From the NCBI GenBank assembly GCA_910586845.1, contig CAJUJV010000094.1, positions 1-13,236 on the forward strand: a DNA stretch of 13,236 bases, written 5' to 3'. Positions 1-8,827 of this stretch are shown here, one piece after another; positions within the stretch are counted from its first letter, which is position 1; every line of letters begins with the position of its first letter. Position numbers and translations under genes: made by a program. The stretch is from an uncultured Hungatella sp. (lineage in GTDB: Bacteria; Bacillota; Clostridia; Lachnospirales; Lachnospiraceae). Below the pieces are notes generated by a model. That model saw nothing but the letters and a program-made list of their open reading frames with translations. It made no database searches and was not told the DNA's origin.

Positions 1-2
1 GG

Positions 3-3000
3 ATTTTAAGCATTTATAAAATTGATTTTCCAGCTGAAACTGTAAAAGTCAGGTTATAACATAACAAATGTTAACTATATAGAAAAAGCTTCAAATGGTA
101 AACCAGATTTAAATGTTACACGCCAAAAACAAAAAATCGATCTGAAAGATTTTCCTACACTTAAAACCTCACATGTCAAAAGTGTCATCTATGTAGAAAA
201 TGGCGGCATCCTAAATATAAAAAACGGCCGAATCACTAGTACTACCTCAACAGACAGTGCTGTCTCAGTAAATGGAGGTACTTTAAACTTTTCAGGTGGA
301 TATATTGTTGGTAATGACCACAAAAGCTGCAATGGTGGCGGTATTTCCGTCATAAATGGTACTTTAAATATGTCCGGCGGTGTTATTGCTAATAACAGTG
401 TAAGAACACGCGGAAGCCTTTCTGAAAACAGTACTGACGGAACAGATGCAACAATCCAAAACGGCGGTGGTATCTATCTTAATAACAGCCATGCCACCAT
501 TAGTGACGAGGCAATGATTGTCGGAAATCTGGCCACCAACGGCGGCGGTATATATGCAACAAATGGCAGTCATGTTGTCATTGACGGTAATACAAAAATT
601 GCTGGTAATGTTGCTTTAGGTGGATTCATAAATAAAGATGAACGTATAAAAAGTAGTGGCGGCGGTATTTACATTGCACCTTATACCAATGAAAGCAATA
701 AAAATTCACTTGATATTACTGGTGGTTCTGTCATTGGAAATATAGCTTATCCTAAAATAGAGTCAACAACTCCTGCAAGCCTTGGCGGCGGCGGCATTTT
801 TTCCGGCGGAGACTTAACCATCAGTGGTAATTGCTTCATTAATCATAATTTCTCCTATGAAGGCGGCGGCGGTATTTTACTCTGGCATAAAACAGGCCAA
901 AACATAGGAGGACATGAAGTAGGTGATAAGCCGATTTCCCCAACATTCCATATGAATGGAGGGACAGTTGAAAACAATGCTTCTTGGCACAGTGAAGGCG
1001 GTGGTATCCGCTGTGAAGCCCTGGGAACCATCGAAAGCGGTGTTATCCAAGACAATTACACTCTCACAGATTATGATTTCGGCGGCGGTGGTATCTATGT
1101 GGAAACATCCGACAAAAGTGATGATCATGGCATATTGACAATATTCAATGCTGAAATCACCGACAATACCGCTTATGGTTACGGAGGCGGTGTGGCTGGA
1201 TGCGGAAAAGGTGATCTCAATGCACTTACTATTAACGGTGCTGCTATCTATGGTAATCGATCAATGGGGGAGAACCTTACAGAGCATGCCGGCGATGAAC
1301 AAACAAAACAGGTGTATAAAGAGTTCTTTAATGATGATAATAAAGGGACAATTGCTCAGGACTACTTCTGTGTAGGACAAAGCACTGTATATGATTATAT
1401 GCTGGGCGGCGGCTCTCATAACTGGACAGGCGCATGTAATCATGACTCTGTTCCAGGTCAGCTCAAAACTGATCCTCTGGTACTCCATATCAATTATCCA
1501 ACAGAAAAAGGACTTATGGGCCTGACAGCTACTCCCCCGGATAATAATACAAAGCAAAATATAGATGCTATCAAAAAAGTAACCGTCTCAGGCAACATTT
1601 CCGCCATGCATGGAGGCGGTATAGGCTGCAACGGTGTACTTATTCTGGGAGACAAATCCGGAAACCTGCGCATCGAGAAAAAGCTGGTTGGCGAAACCTC
1701 CGATAAAAGTTTCAGATTCAAAGTAGAACTGACCAAGGGCGGCCAGCCTCTGGAAGGCCAGTACACCTGCATCGGTTCCAAAGAAGGCACGATCAGCAGC
1801 GGCGGTATCGTGGAATTGAAATCCGGAGAATCTGCCGAGATCCGGTTCCTGCCGGAAGGCACCGAATACACAGTCACCGAACTTGATACAGACGGATATG
1901 ATGTAGATGTTGAAGTAAAGGAAACCAATGAGTCCTCGGCCTCCAAAACAAACGGCCCCCAGATTTCCGGAACCATCAAGGCTGATAAGGACCAGGTGCT
2001 GACCTCCACCCTCACCTTCACCAACACAAAGAAAGAGGAAAAACCCGAGAAACACTACGGCAGCCTCTCTCTCACCAAAGTCGTGACAGACGGCAGTGAA
2101 GCCGACAGAAATCTCCTCTTCCGTTTCCATGTCTCACTGACAGACGAAACCGGAAGTCCTCTCTCCGGCAGTTACGGTTATACCGGTGCAAAGACAGGAA
2201 CGATTACCGGCGGTCAGCTGGACATTGAATTAAAACACGGCGATACTGTTACCATCCACGATCTGCCAGAAGGCACACAATATGTCATAGAGGAGACCAA
2301 CGGTTCCGACTATTATGTAAGCGTCTCCAAAGACCACGGCGAGCCGGTTGCCGGCAACAAAGTCACGGGACAGATCAAGATGGACAGCAAATCCCTGTTT
2401 TCGTCGGCCGTCACCTTCACCAACGAGAAGCCGGACAACGATCTGGATAATGAGCACGGCAACCTTTCTCTCACCAAGATCGTCACAGAGGGGGGAGAGA
2501 CCGACAGATACTTCCATTTCCACATCTCGCTGACAGACGAGAACGGAAGTCCTCTCTTCGGCAGCTACCACTACACCGGATCGAAAGAAGGGACCATTAC
2601 AGGCGGTCAGCTGAACATCGAATTAAAGCACGGCGACACCGTCACTATCCACACACTGCCTGTCGGTTCAAGATACACCATCAGGGAGACTCAGACCGAG
2701 GGCTACATTACCAGTCCCCAGGACGGCGTCGAGACGGGAGTCATCACCCATGGCAGTCACAATGTCCTCTACGAGAACGAGAAATTAGTCGACGAGCCCG
2801 GTTCGGGCCATCTGTCGCTCAGGAAGACGGTCACCGGAACCAGAGGCGACAGAAACCGGCTGTTTAATTTCACCGTGACTCTCACGGACAGCAGCGGACA
2901 GGAACTGACCGGCTCCTATAACTATGACGGTTCCAAACAGGGAACCATCAAGAGCGGCGACCGCATATCGCTGAAGCATGATGAGTCCGTCACTATCCGG

Positions 3001-3612
3001 AATCTTCCTGAGGGAACCCTCTACAGCATCAGGGAATGGGAAGCCGACATGGATGGTTATACCACCAGCTCCAACGGAGCCAGCGGGGAAATCAAGGCAG
3101 ATGAGACGGCTCAGGCCTCCTTCATCAATCACCGGCCCGGCGGTGGCGGCGGAAACAGCGGAGACGATGACGATGATGACGACGGACCGGGCGAGACCCG
3201 TCCCACCGAACCGGTTACTCAGGGGCAGACTCCCTCAGAGACCACTCCGGCCGGAACGACTCCCGCGGAATCTCAGTCCACAGGCGAAACCCCGCCGGAA
3301 AATCCGGAAAACCCTGACACTCCTGTAGTGACAGAATTCCCGGATCCCAATGATCCTGACAGCCCTGAAAGGATCATCATCGTAGAAGACGGCGTGCCCA
3401 GAGCCTATGTAAAGGTGTGGGATCCCGAACAGCAGACCTTCCTCTATATTCCGGAAGAGGATGTTCCTCTCTTCGGACTTCCGAAAACCGGTCATACCGG
3501 AAAACGTACTATGGGCTGGATCCTGTGGTTCGCTATCTTGGGATGTGTAGGTGAAGAGATGGTCTACAGCTCACGAAAACGAAGAAAAAAAGAAGATGAC
3601 AGTTCTGTATAA
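3..3612 (+). CDS. Cell-wall-anchored adhesin (beta-helix, four DUF7601/pilin-like domains, LPKTG); 5' end outside the window, frame broken near 44-47
   Basis: A large secreted surface protein, probably an adhesin displayed on peptidoglycan by sortase. The first ATG in frame is at 370, but adhesin-like sequence runs in the same frame from 46 (repeated NGG, GGG and LNFSGG coils), so 370 is not the true start. From 46 to about 1650 the protein is a glycine-rich right-handed beta-helix with recurring GGGI(Y/F) turns followed by TISG/N-type strands. Counting from the ATG at 370, four related domains follow at about residues 430-554, 562-687, 695-805 and 812-921. Each has a Lys near its start (SLTK or SLRK) and a Glu in a YxIxE motif near its end, the pattern of the Spy0128-like/DUF7601 isopeptide fold. 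Next come a Gly/Asp7 linker, a Pro/Thr/Glu-rich stalk, LPKTG at 1037-1041, a short hydrophobic segment and a basic tail (RKRRKK). The signal peptide lies upstream of the window. Ligand unknown. Confidence 0.88.
42..48 (+). other. Apparent frameshift in an A4 run within the adhesin gene
   Basis: Positions 3-56 are open in frame 3, ending at TAA 57-59. The adhesin frame (frame 1) is open from 46, just after TAA 43-45. No ATG, GTG or TTG start lies between 46 and 370 in the adhesin frame. Removing one A from the run at 44-47 would join the two frames as ...AETVKSGYNIT..., a smooth continuation. The extra A could be a real inactivating mutation, a slippage or phase-variation site, or a sequencing error. 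That it disrupts one gene is inferred from the two overlapping open frames. Confidence 0.6.
1657..3132 (+). repeat. Four diverged intragenic copies of a DUF7601/Spy0128-like domain
   Basis: Copies begin near 1657, 2053, 2452 and 2803. All share a LxLxK opening, an F-x-F/V-x-(V/I)-x-L-T strand, a GSY/GQY-x-YxG turn, a GTI...G...L(K) segment and a LPxGxxYxIxE motif. Copies 2 and 3 are much closer to each other than to 1 and 4, also at DNA level: stretches around 2134-2182 and 2533-2581, and around 2206-2256 and 2605-2655, match with few changes. This points to a more recent tandem duplication of that unit. Confidence 0.8.
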
Positions 3613-3626
3613 TCCGGACTGACACA

Positions 3627-3666
3627 AACGGCGGTGCAGAGTCATGAAAGACTCTGCACCGCCGTT
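3627..3666. terminator. Strong hairpin between convergent genes; probable bidirectional terminator
   Basis: A perfect 17-bp stem: AACGGCGGTGCAGAGTC (3627-3643) pairs with GACTCTGCACCGCCGTT (3650-3666) around an ATGAAA loop. It starts 15 bases after the adhesin stop and ends 22 bases before the stop of the convergent SNF2 gene. Neither side has a clean T tract; only ATTCTGTCTATG follows on the plus strand and TTTGTGTC on the minus strand. Its role as a shared terminator is inferred from position and stem strength. Confidence 0.7.
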
Positions 3667-3688
3667 ATTCTGTCTATGTATCTGGGTT

Positions 3689-6600
3689 TCAATCCTGAAG
3701 GATGGCAAACAGTTCTTCCTTTGTAGCCAGAGTATCTGATATGCTCCCCTCTGTGATGATCTCGTCTGAAAGCCGGGCTTTTCTCTCCTGCAGCTTCTGG
3801 ATCTTCTCTTCCAGAGTGTCCTTGGTCAGGAGTTTATAGACCGTAACCACATTTTTCTGCCCGATCCTGTGGGCCCGGTCCGTAGCCTGATTCTGCGCCG
3901 CCATGTTCCACCAAGGGTCAAAATGAATGACCATCGTAGCCGCGGTCAGGTTCAGCCCCGTGCCTCCCGCTTTAAGGGAAATGAGAAATACCGGGGTCTT
4001 GTCCTGATTAAAGTCGGCAGTCAGCCTGGCCCTCATCTCCTTGGATGTGCTTCCGGTCAGCATATAATAGGGGATCCCCTCCTGGCGCAGCCTCTCTCCG
4101 ATGCGGTCAAGGGCTGTGGTAAACTGGGAAAACAAAAGCATCTGATTGCCTGCCGCCGCTCCGCTGCGGATCAGCTCCATACAAGTCTCCATCTTGGCGG
4201 AGCCTCCGTCGTAATTCTCGTAGACCATAGACGGATCACAGCAGATCTGGCGCAGTCTGGTCAGCTCTGCCAGGATCTGCAGCTTCCCGGTACGGAATTC
4301 CTCCGGAGTCTGATCATTGAGGGAAGCCAGCAGCCTCTGGAGATTAGCATCATAAAGCTTTTTCTGCTTCTCTTCCATCTGGGAGTACATCACCTTTTCG
4401 ATCTTGTCAGGAAGCTCTCTCAGAACCTCTGATTTGACTCTCCTGAGGATGTAGGGCCGGATCATTTTTCTCAGGCGGGATGCGGCCCGATCATCCTGGC
4501 CGGCTGCGATGGGCTGCTCATACCTGGTCCGGAACTGTTTATTGGAATTCAGGATTCCTGGCATGAGAAAATCGAAGATGCTCCAGAGCTCGCTCAGGGA
4601 GTTCTCAATGGGCGTTCCCGTGAGGGCAAAGCGCTGCCGGCTCCTGACTGCCTTGACGGCCTTTGCGGCCTGGGTCGTGTAGTTTTTGATGTTCTGGGCC
4701 TCGTCTATGACCGTGTTCTGAAACAGGAAACCCTGATACTCCTCCACGTCACGTTTCAGCAGATCATAGGATGTCAGCAGGATATCCCCTTCCCCGCTCC
4801 TGATCTTTTCCCGGCGGACGGCGGCTGTACCTGTTACCGTCACCACAGACAGAGACGGGGCAAAGCGCCGGATCTCATTTTCCCAGTTATACACCAGAGA
4901 GGCGGGGCAGATGATCAGTCCAAGATACTCTCTTGTCTCCTCCTGCGGCAGGTCTTCTCTCTCGCCGATCCCCTGTTTTCTTGCCAGCAGATAGGCGATG
5001 GTCTGGATCGTCTTGCCCAGCCCCATATCATCGGCCAGGATCCCTCCGAAACCCAGCTTCCACAGAGTCATCATCCACCGATAGCCGAATTTCTGATAGG
5101 GTCTCAGCTCTGCTTTCAGCCCGCAAGGCTCATCAAAGTCACTGTCCTCCACATTTTTCATGTCCCGCAGAAGGGCTTTAAACTCCCGGCTCCTGGTCAC
5201 CTGGAGATCGCCGCCGTTTTCCCTCAGGATCTGGTCCAGATAAAAAGAACGGTAACCCGGGATCTCCACATGGCCTTCTGCCAGCTCGGTCCCCTTAAGC
5301 TCCAGGCCTTCCGCCAGTTCCGCTACAGCGGACAGTCCGTTGTCCTCCAGCTGAAGGAAGGAACCGTCGGGCAGGCGGAAAAACTTCCGCTTCCGTCTGT
5401 AACTCTCCAGGATTCCTTCTATTTCCTTCAGGGACATCTGCTCCGACTCGATATCCACCTCCAAAAGTCCTGCTCTCATGGTGACCCCTACCCGGATGCC
5501 GGTAGTCTGAAGGATCCTCAGACGTTTTAAGCTGTCAGAGACAAAGACTTCTCCGATCTGCTGAAAATTGCCGATGCCCTCGCTGAGCAGGCGGTAAACC
5601 GTTTCCTCCTCTTCCTCCGGGATGAAAAAGATCTTGTCCTTCCGGTCAATCTCCGAAAAGAACTGACCGATCATCCCGTTGAGCACCTGTTCCTTCTGGA
5701 AATCCCGGTACATCTCGCTGACCGACAGAGGCTCTGTCATATTGTAGGATATGTCTCCGTAAGAACAGAGGGCTTTGGCAGTGATCCTCCCCTCCTGCCG
5801 GTCCAGATAGATCCGGATCTGACATGGTTTCGGCTCATACTCTTCTACCCCCTCTGTCTGACAGCGGGTGTAATCTCTTAAGATCGGCAGAACCGAGGCA
5901 CAGAACGACTGTACATCTTTCGGATGGATCCCATATGTCTTTCTCTCCGCGGAAAACAGACTTCCGATCAGGCCAAACTGCAGGGAAAATTCCCGGTCGC
6001 AGACATGGATGACTGAGTCGGTGCGGATACACACCTGCCTCTTTCCCTGAAAAACTTCTGCCTCCGGAACCGTAAGCTCATATCCGCCTTCCGGCAGAGG
6101 TTTCACTGCCGTGTCCAGCAGAATATTTCCTTTTTCGAATCTGAGGGCAGCCGGCTTTCCCTCGATCTCCGCCCCGCAGCTTTCTCCGGCCAGAATCTGA
6201 GCAAACCGAACCATCCACTCGTCGGTGAGAGAAACCTTCCGTTTCGTCATCGTTTCCGGAGTATAATACTGATAACTGCGGTATGAAAAAAAATTCCGCC
6301 GGTTATAGGCTGTCACAACTTCTCTCTCATAAAGGATATATTCCTCCAGAAGCTTTAAGAGCTCCTGACTCCTGGGCGTGAATACGCTCCGCTCATGGTA
6401 AAAAGCCAGCTTTTTTCCATACTCTGCCCACTCGTTGCCCTCCACTGTATCAACCATCTGGCCGATATTTTTCAGCACATATTTGTGGTCTGCCCCGATC
6501 TTGAATTCCAGGCTCCAGCTTCCGTACTCCCTCTTAAAGATGGGCTGCAGCTCCACATGGCCGGTTAGCTCGGGCTGAAGGTACCTGGCCTTCTCCCTCA

Positions 6601-7015
6601 TGGTGCTGGCATAGATGATTTCCGTCAGCTTCCGGTCCGTGGCCTTTGCCTTGATTTCTGTTTTGGCCGGCTTTTTCTCATCTTTGGGAGCAGCCTTTGC
6701 AGAGACCTGCCCCGAGGCTGCTTGATCATAGTAGGCCTCCAGGGCAACCGCCACACAGTGCTTGCACATCCCGTCATAGGACAGCCAGGCCTCACACTCA
6801 CAGACGTGATCTGTAAATATCTCTTTCCCTTTATCGTAACAGAGCTGTACATGGTACTCGTTGTCATAAGAGCCTTCCACCTCTGCCGTAAGCCAGATCA
6901 TTTCCCTGTCTTCTGTTTTTTCAAGTCTGAGTACCTTTCCCTGCTTGTAGACCTGGTTTCCACGGGTGTAGGAAGCGGAACCGGTTTTCTCGCGGATCGA
7001 TTTCAGAGTTATCAT
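3689..7015 (-). CDS. SWIM zinc-finger SNF2-family helicase/ATPase
   Basis: A 1108-residue Swi2/Snf2-type DNA translocase. It should use ATP to track along duplex DNA and remodel protein-DNA complexes; its specific role in this bacterial family is not established. Domains in order: an N-terminal SWIM zinc finger (C72-x-C74, C84-x-H86), a long bacterial SNF2-associated region (about 130-600), then the helicase core. Core motifs seen: I, DDMGLGKT with Lys668; II, DEAQ at 771-774; III, LTGTPIENSLSELWS; the second RecA lobe with LLFSQFT; AGGTGLNL followed by a FDPWWN segment; and motif VI, DRAHRIGQ at 1046-1053. All motifs needed for activity are present and the length is normal for SWIM-SNF2 proteins. 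The start ATG (7013-7015) has a good GGAGG seven bases upstream. It lies 59 bases after the nuclease gene on the same strand, so it may be read through from the bcp-yaaA-ATPase block. Confidence 0.95.
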   Translation of the reverse strand: MITLKSIREKTGSASYTRGNQVYKQGKVLRLEKTEDREMIWLTAEVEGSYDNEYHVQLCYDKGKEIFTDHVCECEAWLSYDGMCKHCVAVALEAYYDQAASGQVSAKAAPKDEKKPAKTEIKAKATDRKLTEIIYASTMREKARYLQPELTGHVELQPIFKREYGSWSLEFKIGADHKYVLKNIGQMVDTVEGNEWAEYGKKLAFYHERSVFTPRSQELLKLLEEYILYEREVVTAYNRRNFFSYRSYQYYTPETMTKRKVSLTDEWMVRFAQILAGESCGAEIEGKPAALRFEKGNILLDTAVKPLPEGGYELTVPEAEVFQGKRQVCIRTDSVIHVCDREFSLQFGLIGSLFSAERKTYGIHPKDVQSFCASVLPILRDYTRCQTEGVEEYEPKPCQIRIYLDRQEGRITAKALCSYGDISYNMTEPLSVSEMYRDFQKEQVLNGMIGQFFSEIDRKDKIFFIPEEEEETVYRLLSEGIGNFQQIGEVFVSDSLKRLRILQTTGIRVGVTMRAGLLEVDIESEQMSLKEIEGILESYRRKRKFFRLPDGSFLQLEDNGLSAVAELAEGLELKGTELAEGHVEIPGYRSFYLDQILRENGGDLQVTRSREFKALLRDMKNVEDSDFDEPCGLKAELRPYQKFGYRWMMTLWKLGFGGILADDMGLGKTIQTIAYLLARKQGIGEREDLPQEETREYLGLIICPASLVYNWENEIRRFAPSLSVVTVTGTAAVRREKIRSGEGDILLTSYDLLKRDVEEYQGFLFQNTVIDEAQNIKNYTTQAAKAVKAVRSRQRFALTGTPIENSLSELWSIFDFLMPGILNSNKQFRTRYEQPIAAGQDDRAASRLRKMIRPYILRRVKSEVLRELPDKIEKVMYSQMEEKQKKLYDANLQRLLASLNDQTPEEFRTGKLQILAELTRLRQICCDPSMVYENYDGGSAKMETCMELIRSGAAAGNQMLLFSQFTTALDRIGERLRQEGIPYYMLTGSTSKEMRARLTADFNQDKTPVFLISLKAGGTGLNLTAATMVIHFDPWWNMAAQNQATDRAHRIGQKNVVTVYKLLTKDTLEEKIQKLQERKARLSDEIITEGSISDTLATKEELFAILQD

Positions 7016-7022
7016 TGGGGGG

Positions 7023-7027
7023 CCTCC
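7023..7027 (-). promoter_or_regulatory. Ribosome binding site of the SNF2 gene
   Basis: GGAGG on the minus strand, seven bases (CCCCCCA) before the ATG at 7015. It confirms that start and shows that the SNF2 gene is translated independently of the upstream nuclease gene. Confidence 0.75.
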
Positions 7028-7074
7028 AAATAATTTTTAGTAAACATCAAAGATCCTCTTCAAAAAATTCCTCC

Positions 7075-7473
7075 TTACACTTTAGACGACTCCCCCCATT
7101 TAGCCTTGAACTTTCTAAATTCAGGGTCCCGAAGACTGTGAGTGCGAGCCTTACTTGGAACGATTCTAAGATGGATCTCATATCCCTTAAGTTCTGATCG
7201 AAACAAATTATAACCTGATTCCAGCTGGGAAATTGCATCCTCAATATGACGTCCCTTTAATTCTATAAAATATGCTCTCTTTACAGTGTCATTTATCAGT
7301 AGAAAATCGCAGCATGTTTTCTGAGAAATCAGTTTTCCATCCAGCTTATAATGCCTCACGTTATATTTTTGCTGCAGATTACGGGCGCAGTGCTTCCTCG
7401 ATGATCTTTGATCTTTGGAGACTATGGTCTTTTGACGTATTTCGCAAAGAGACTTATCTATAGTAAGCAGCAT
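7075..7473 (-). CDS. Small PD-(D/E)XK-like nuclease paired with the upstream ATPase
   Basis: A 132-residue protein, normally annotated as hypothetical. Its centre reads CDFLLIND, then a strand, then FIELKG: Asp56, 14 residues, Glu71-Leu-Lys73. This is the classic D-(E)xK metal site of the PD-(D/E)XK nuclease fold, with Gln83 in the following helix (ISQLESG) as a possible fourth motif. A basic N-terminus (RSSRKHCARNLQQK) and the basic C-terminal segment FRKFKAKW could bind nucleic acid. The ATG at 7471-7473 is chosen over the ATG at 7497 because AGGAAGGA sits seven bases before it. This start lies one base after the ATPase stop, so the two are almost certainly co-translated and probably work together. 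The fold is assigned from the motif alone; an Mrr/HJR-like or restriction-endonuclease-like DNase is the best guess, an RNase is possible. Confidence 0.72.
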   Translation of the reverse strand: MLLTIDKSLCEIRQKTIVSKDQRSSRKHCARNLQQKYNVRHYKLDGKLISQKTCCDFLLINDTVKRAYFIELKGRHIEDAISQLESGYNLFRSELKGYEIHLRIVPSKARTHSLRDPEFRKFKAKWGESSKV

Positions 7474-7474
7474 A

Positions 7475-8794
7475 TTAAATTCCTTCCTCTGATACATATT
7501 TTTCTTTCAGCAGTACCATATTATCATAATCGTCATTAATATCCTGAGAGGCCCCGTCGATGACCTGGTTTTCGATGGATTCAAATTCATCATCCATACA
7601 GGGTATCACCTCTCCTCCGTCTATGAAATATGCGGAAAGCGTCGAAAATCTCATTCTCTTATCCGCTGATATGATCTGGTCCAGTTCTGATGAATCTACA
7701 CTCCTGGAAATCCTGTCAGCATAGAGCAGATTGTTGAAGGCCCCCAAAATATAGGGACTGTGAGTGGTAATAAAGATCTGGTTTCTTCCATCATTTTTAG
7801 CCAGCGATATAAATTCTGCTATCAGCTTCTGGGCATTGGGGAACAGATGAGACTCCGGCTCCTCAATGATAAAATAAGTCTTTCTGTTATTGAGAAGATA
7901 ATAAAAAATAACATTTAATATCCAGACAACCTCCTGCTGCCCTGATGAGGCAAAATTGATCTTTACATACTGACCCGGTGAAAGCTGCAATCGCTCTTCT
8001 CCGTCCACATACCGATATTCTCCCTTTAAAATGTTTCTCATCAATTCTGCGGCAGAAATAAGCAGAGCTTTGTTAATCTTTCTGTCCGTTAAATGAATTA
8101 TATTTTGGATCATCTGATCGGCGCTCAGAGAAAACTCCGGTTTCAGCCGCAGAATCCTTTCCAGATAATTCTGAGTACAGTAATCCAGATTCTTCTTCTG
8201 CGTGTCGTCCATGGAACTGTAGAGATAATTCAGCTGAGTGCTCAGCAGAGTGATCATGCTACGTCCTGCCGGTACAAATACAATCTCTGCTTCATCGTCA
8301 AAAAACTCATTAATCCTCTCTTTAATAAAAAGCAAGTCGCCATGGACTACCGCTTCATTCTGCGTAATCTTTTCCAGCTTCCAGATAAAATTTTTTAAAT
8401 TCTGACTGAATTCAAGCCAAATGTAATTTGGAGACTCAAAGCCCTTCTCCAGAGAAACCTGAATGGATATATCATTGTTATAGGAATACTCAAGTTTCAT
8501 CGCCGTATCCATATGCCATGTGGTTCCAAAAATCTGGAGAAAGTTGGAACGAATTTCTCTTTCTATACGTTTTTTAAGAGAAAGCTCAAGGGATTCCTCC
8601 GTCAGCAGATTGTTCAACAAACATTTTTTCCTAAACTGCTCGAACATAATATTTTTAATATTCTTAAAGAAAAATATGCTTTTTGCCACCGTACTTTTTC
8701 CCGAAGCCTGAGGGCCGGTAAACACGGTAAAATCATTGATCTCCAGCTCACAATGATCTACTGGCCCCAGTTTATGAATCACTACTTTCGGCAT
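7475..8794 (-). CDS. ABC/AAA-type ATPase of a two-gene conflict-like module
   Basis: A 439-residue ATPase of the ABC/SMC-like class seen in OLD, RloC and many defence systems (AAA_21-type). Motifs visible: Walker A GPQASGKST (27-35); an ABC-type signature SSGQQE (283-288); Walker B YFIIEEPESH with Glu311-Glu312; and a switch His345 in ITTHSPYIL. Between Walker A and the signature lies a roughly 250-residue helical insert, probably the partner- or DNA-binding arm. After the switch there are about 90 residues and no TOPRIM or HNH motif, so nuclease activity would have to come from the adjacent PD-(D/E)XK protein. The start at 8794 has AGGAG seven bases upstream; the ATG at 8815, seven codons earlier, has no Shine-Dalgarno. 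The gene begins 33 bases after the yaaA stop. ATPase identity is firm; a defence role is inference. Confidence 0.88.
   Translation of the reverse strand: MPKVVIHKLGPVDHCELEINDFTVFTGPQASGKSTVAKSIFFFKNIKNIMFEQFRKKCLLNNLLTEESLELSLKKRIEREIRSNFLQIFGTTWHMDTAMKLEYSYNNDISIQVSLEKGFESPNYIWLEFSQNLKNFIWKLEKITQNEAVVHGDLLFIKERINEFFDDEAEIVFVPAGRSMITLLSTQLNYLYSSMDDTQKKNLDYCTQNYLERILRLKPEFSLSADQMIQNIIHLTDRKINKALLISAAELMRNILKGEYRYVDGEERLQLSPGQYVKINFASSGQQEVVWILNVIFYYLLNNRKTYFIIEEPESHLFPNAQKLIAEFISLAKNDGRNQIFITTHSPYILGAFNNLLYADRISRSVDSSELDQIISADKRMRFSTLSAYFIDGGEVIPCMDDEFESIENQVIDGASQDINDDYDNMVLLKEKYVSEEGI
7481..7488 (-). promoter_or_regulatory. Ribosome binding site deciding the nuclease start
   Basis: AGGAAGGA on the minus strand lies inside the end of the ATPase gene, seven bases from the ATG at 7473. 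The earlier ATG at 7497 has only a weak GAAAG upstream, so the shorter 132-residue form is preferred. Confidence 0.65.
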
Positions 8795-8801
8795 AAAACC
8801 T

Positions 8802-8806
8802 CTCCT
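8802..8806 (-). promoter_or_regulatory. Ribosome binding site deciding the ATPase start
   Basis: AGGAG on the minus strand, seven bases before the ATG at 8794. It supports the start MPKVVIHKLG rather than the ATG 21 bases upstream, which is preceded by an AT-rich stretch without a Shine-Dalgarno. Confidence 0.65.
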
Positions 8807-8827
8807 CACTTCCATTATATGTTCGAT

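Noticed and set aside
331..1630. Regularly recurring GGCGGCGGTAT-type units that might suggest a repeat array or CRISPR
   Set aside because: They are in-frame Gly-Gly-Gly-Ile turns of the beta-helix with variable spacing and no constant repeat-spacer structure.
3869..4432. Long open frame on the plus strand inside the SNF2 gene
   Set aside because: Antisense to conserved helicase motifs, with no recognisable family features; a shadow of the real minus-strand gene.
7475..8794. Calling the ATPase OLD/Gabija GajA or Septu PtuA
   Set aside because: It has no C-terminal TOPRIM motif as in GajA, no UvrD-like helicase lies next to it, and its partner has D-ExK rather than HNH residues.
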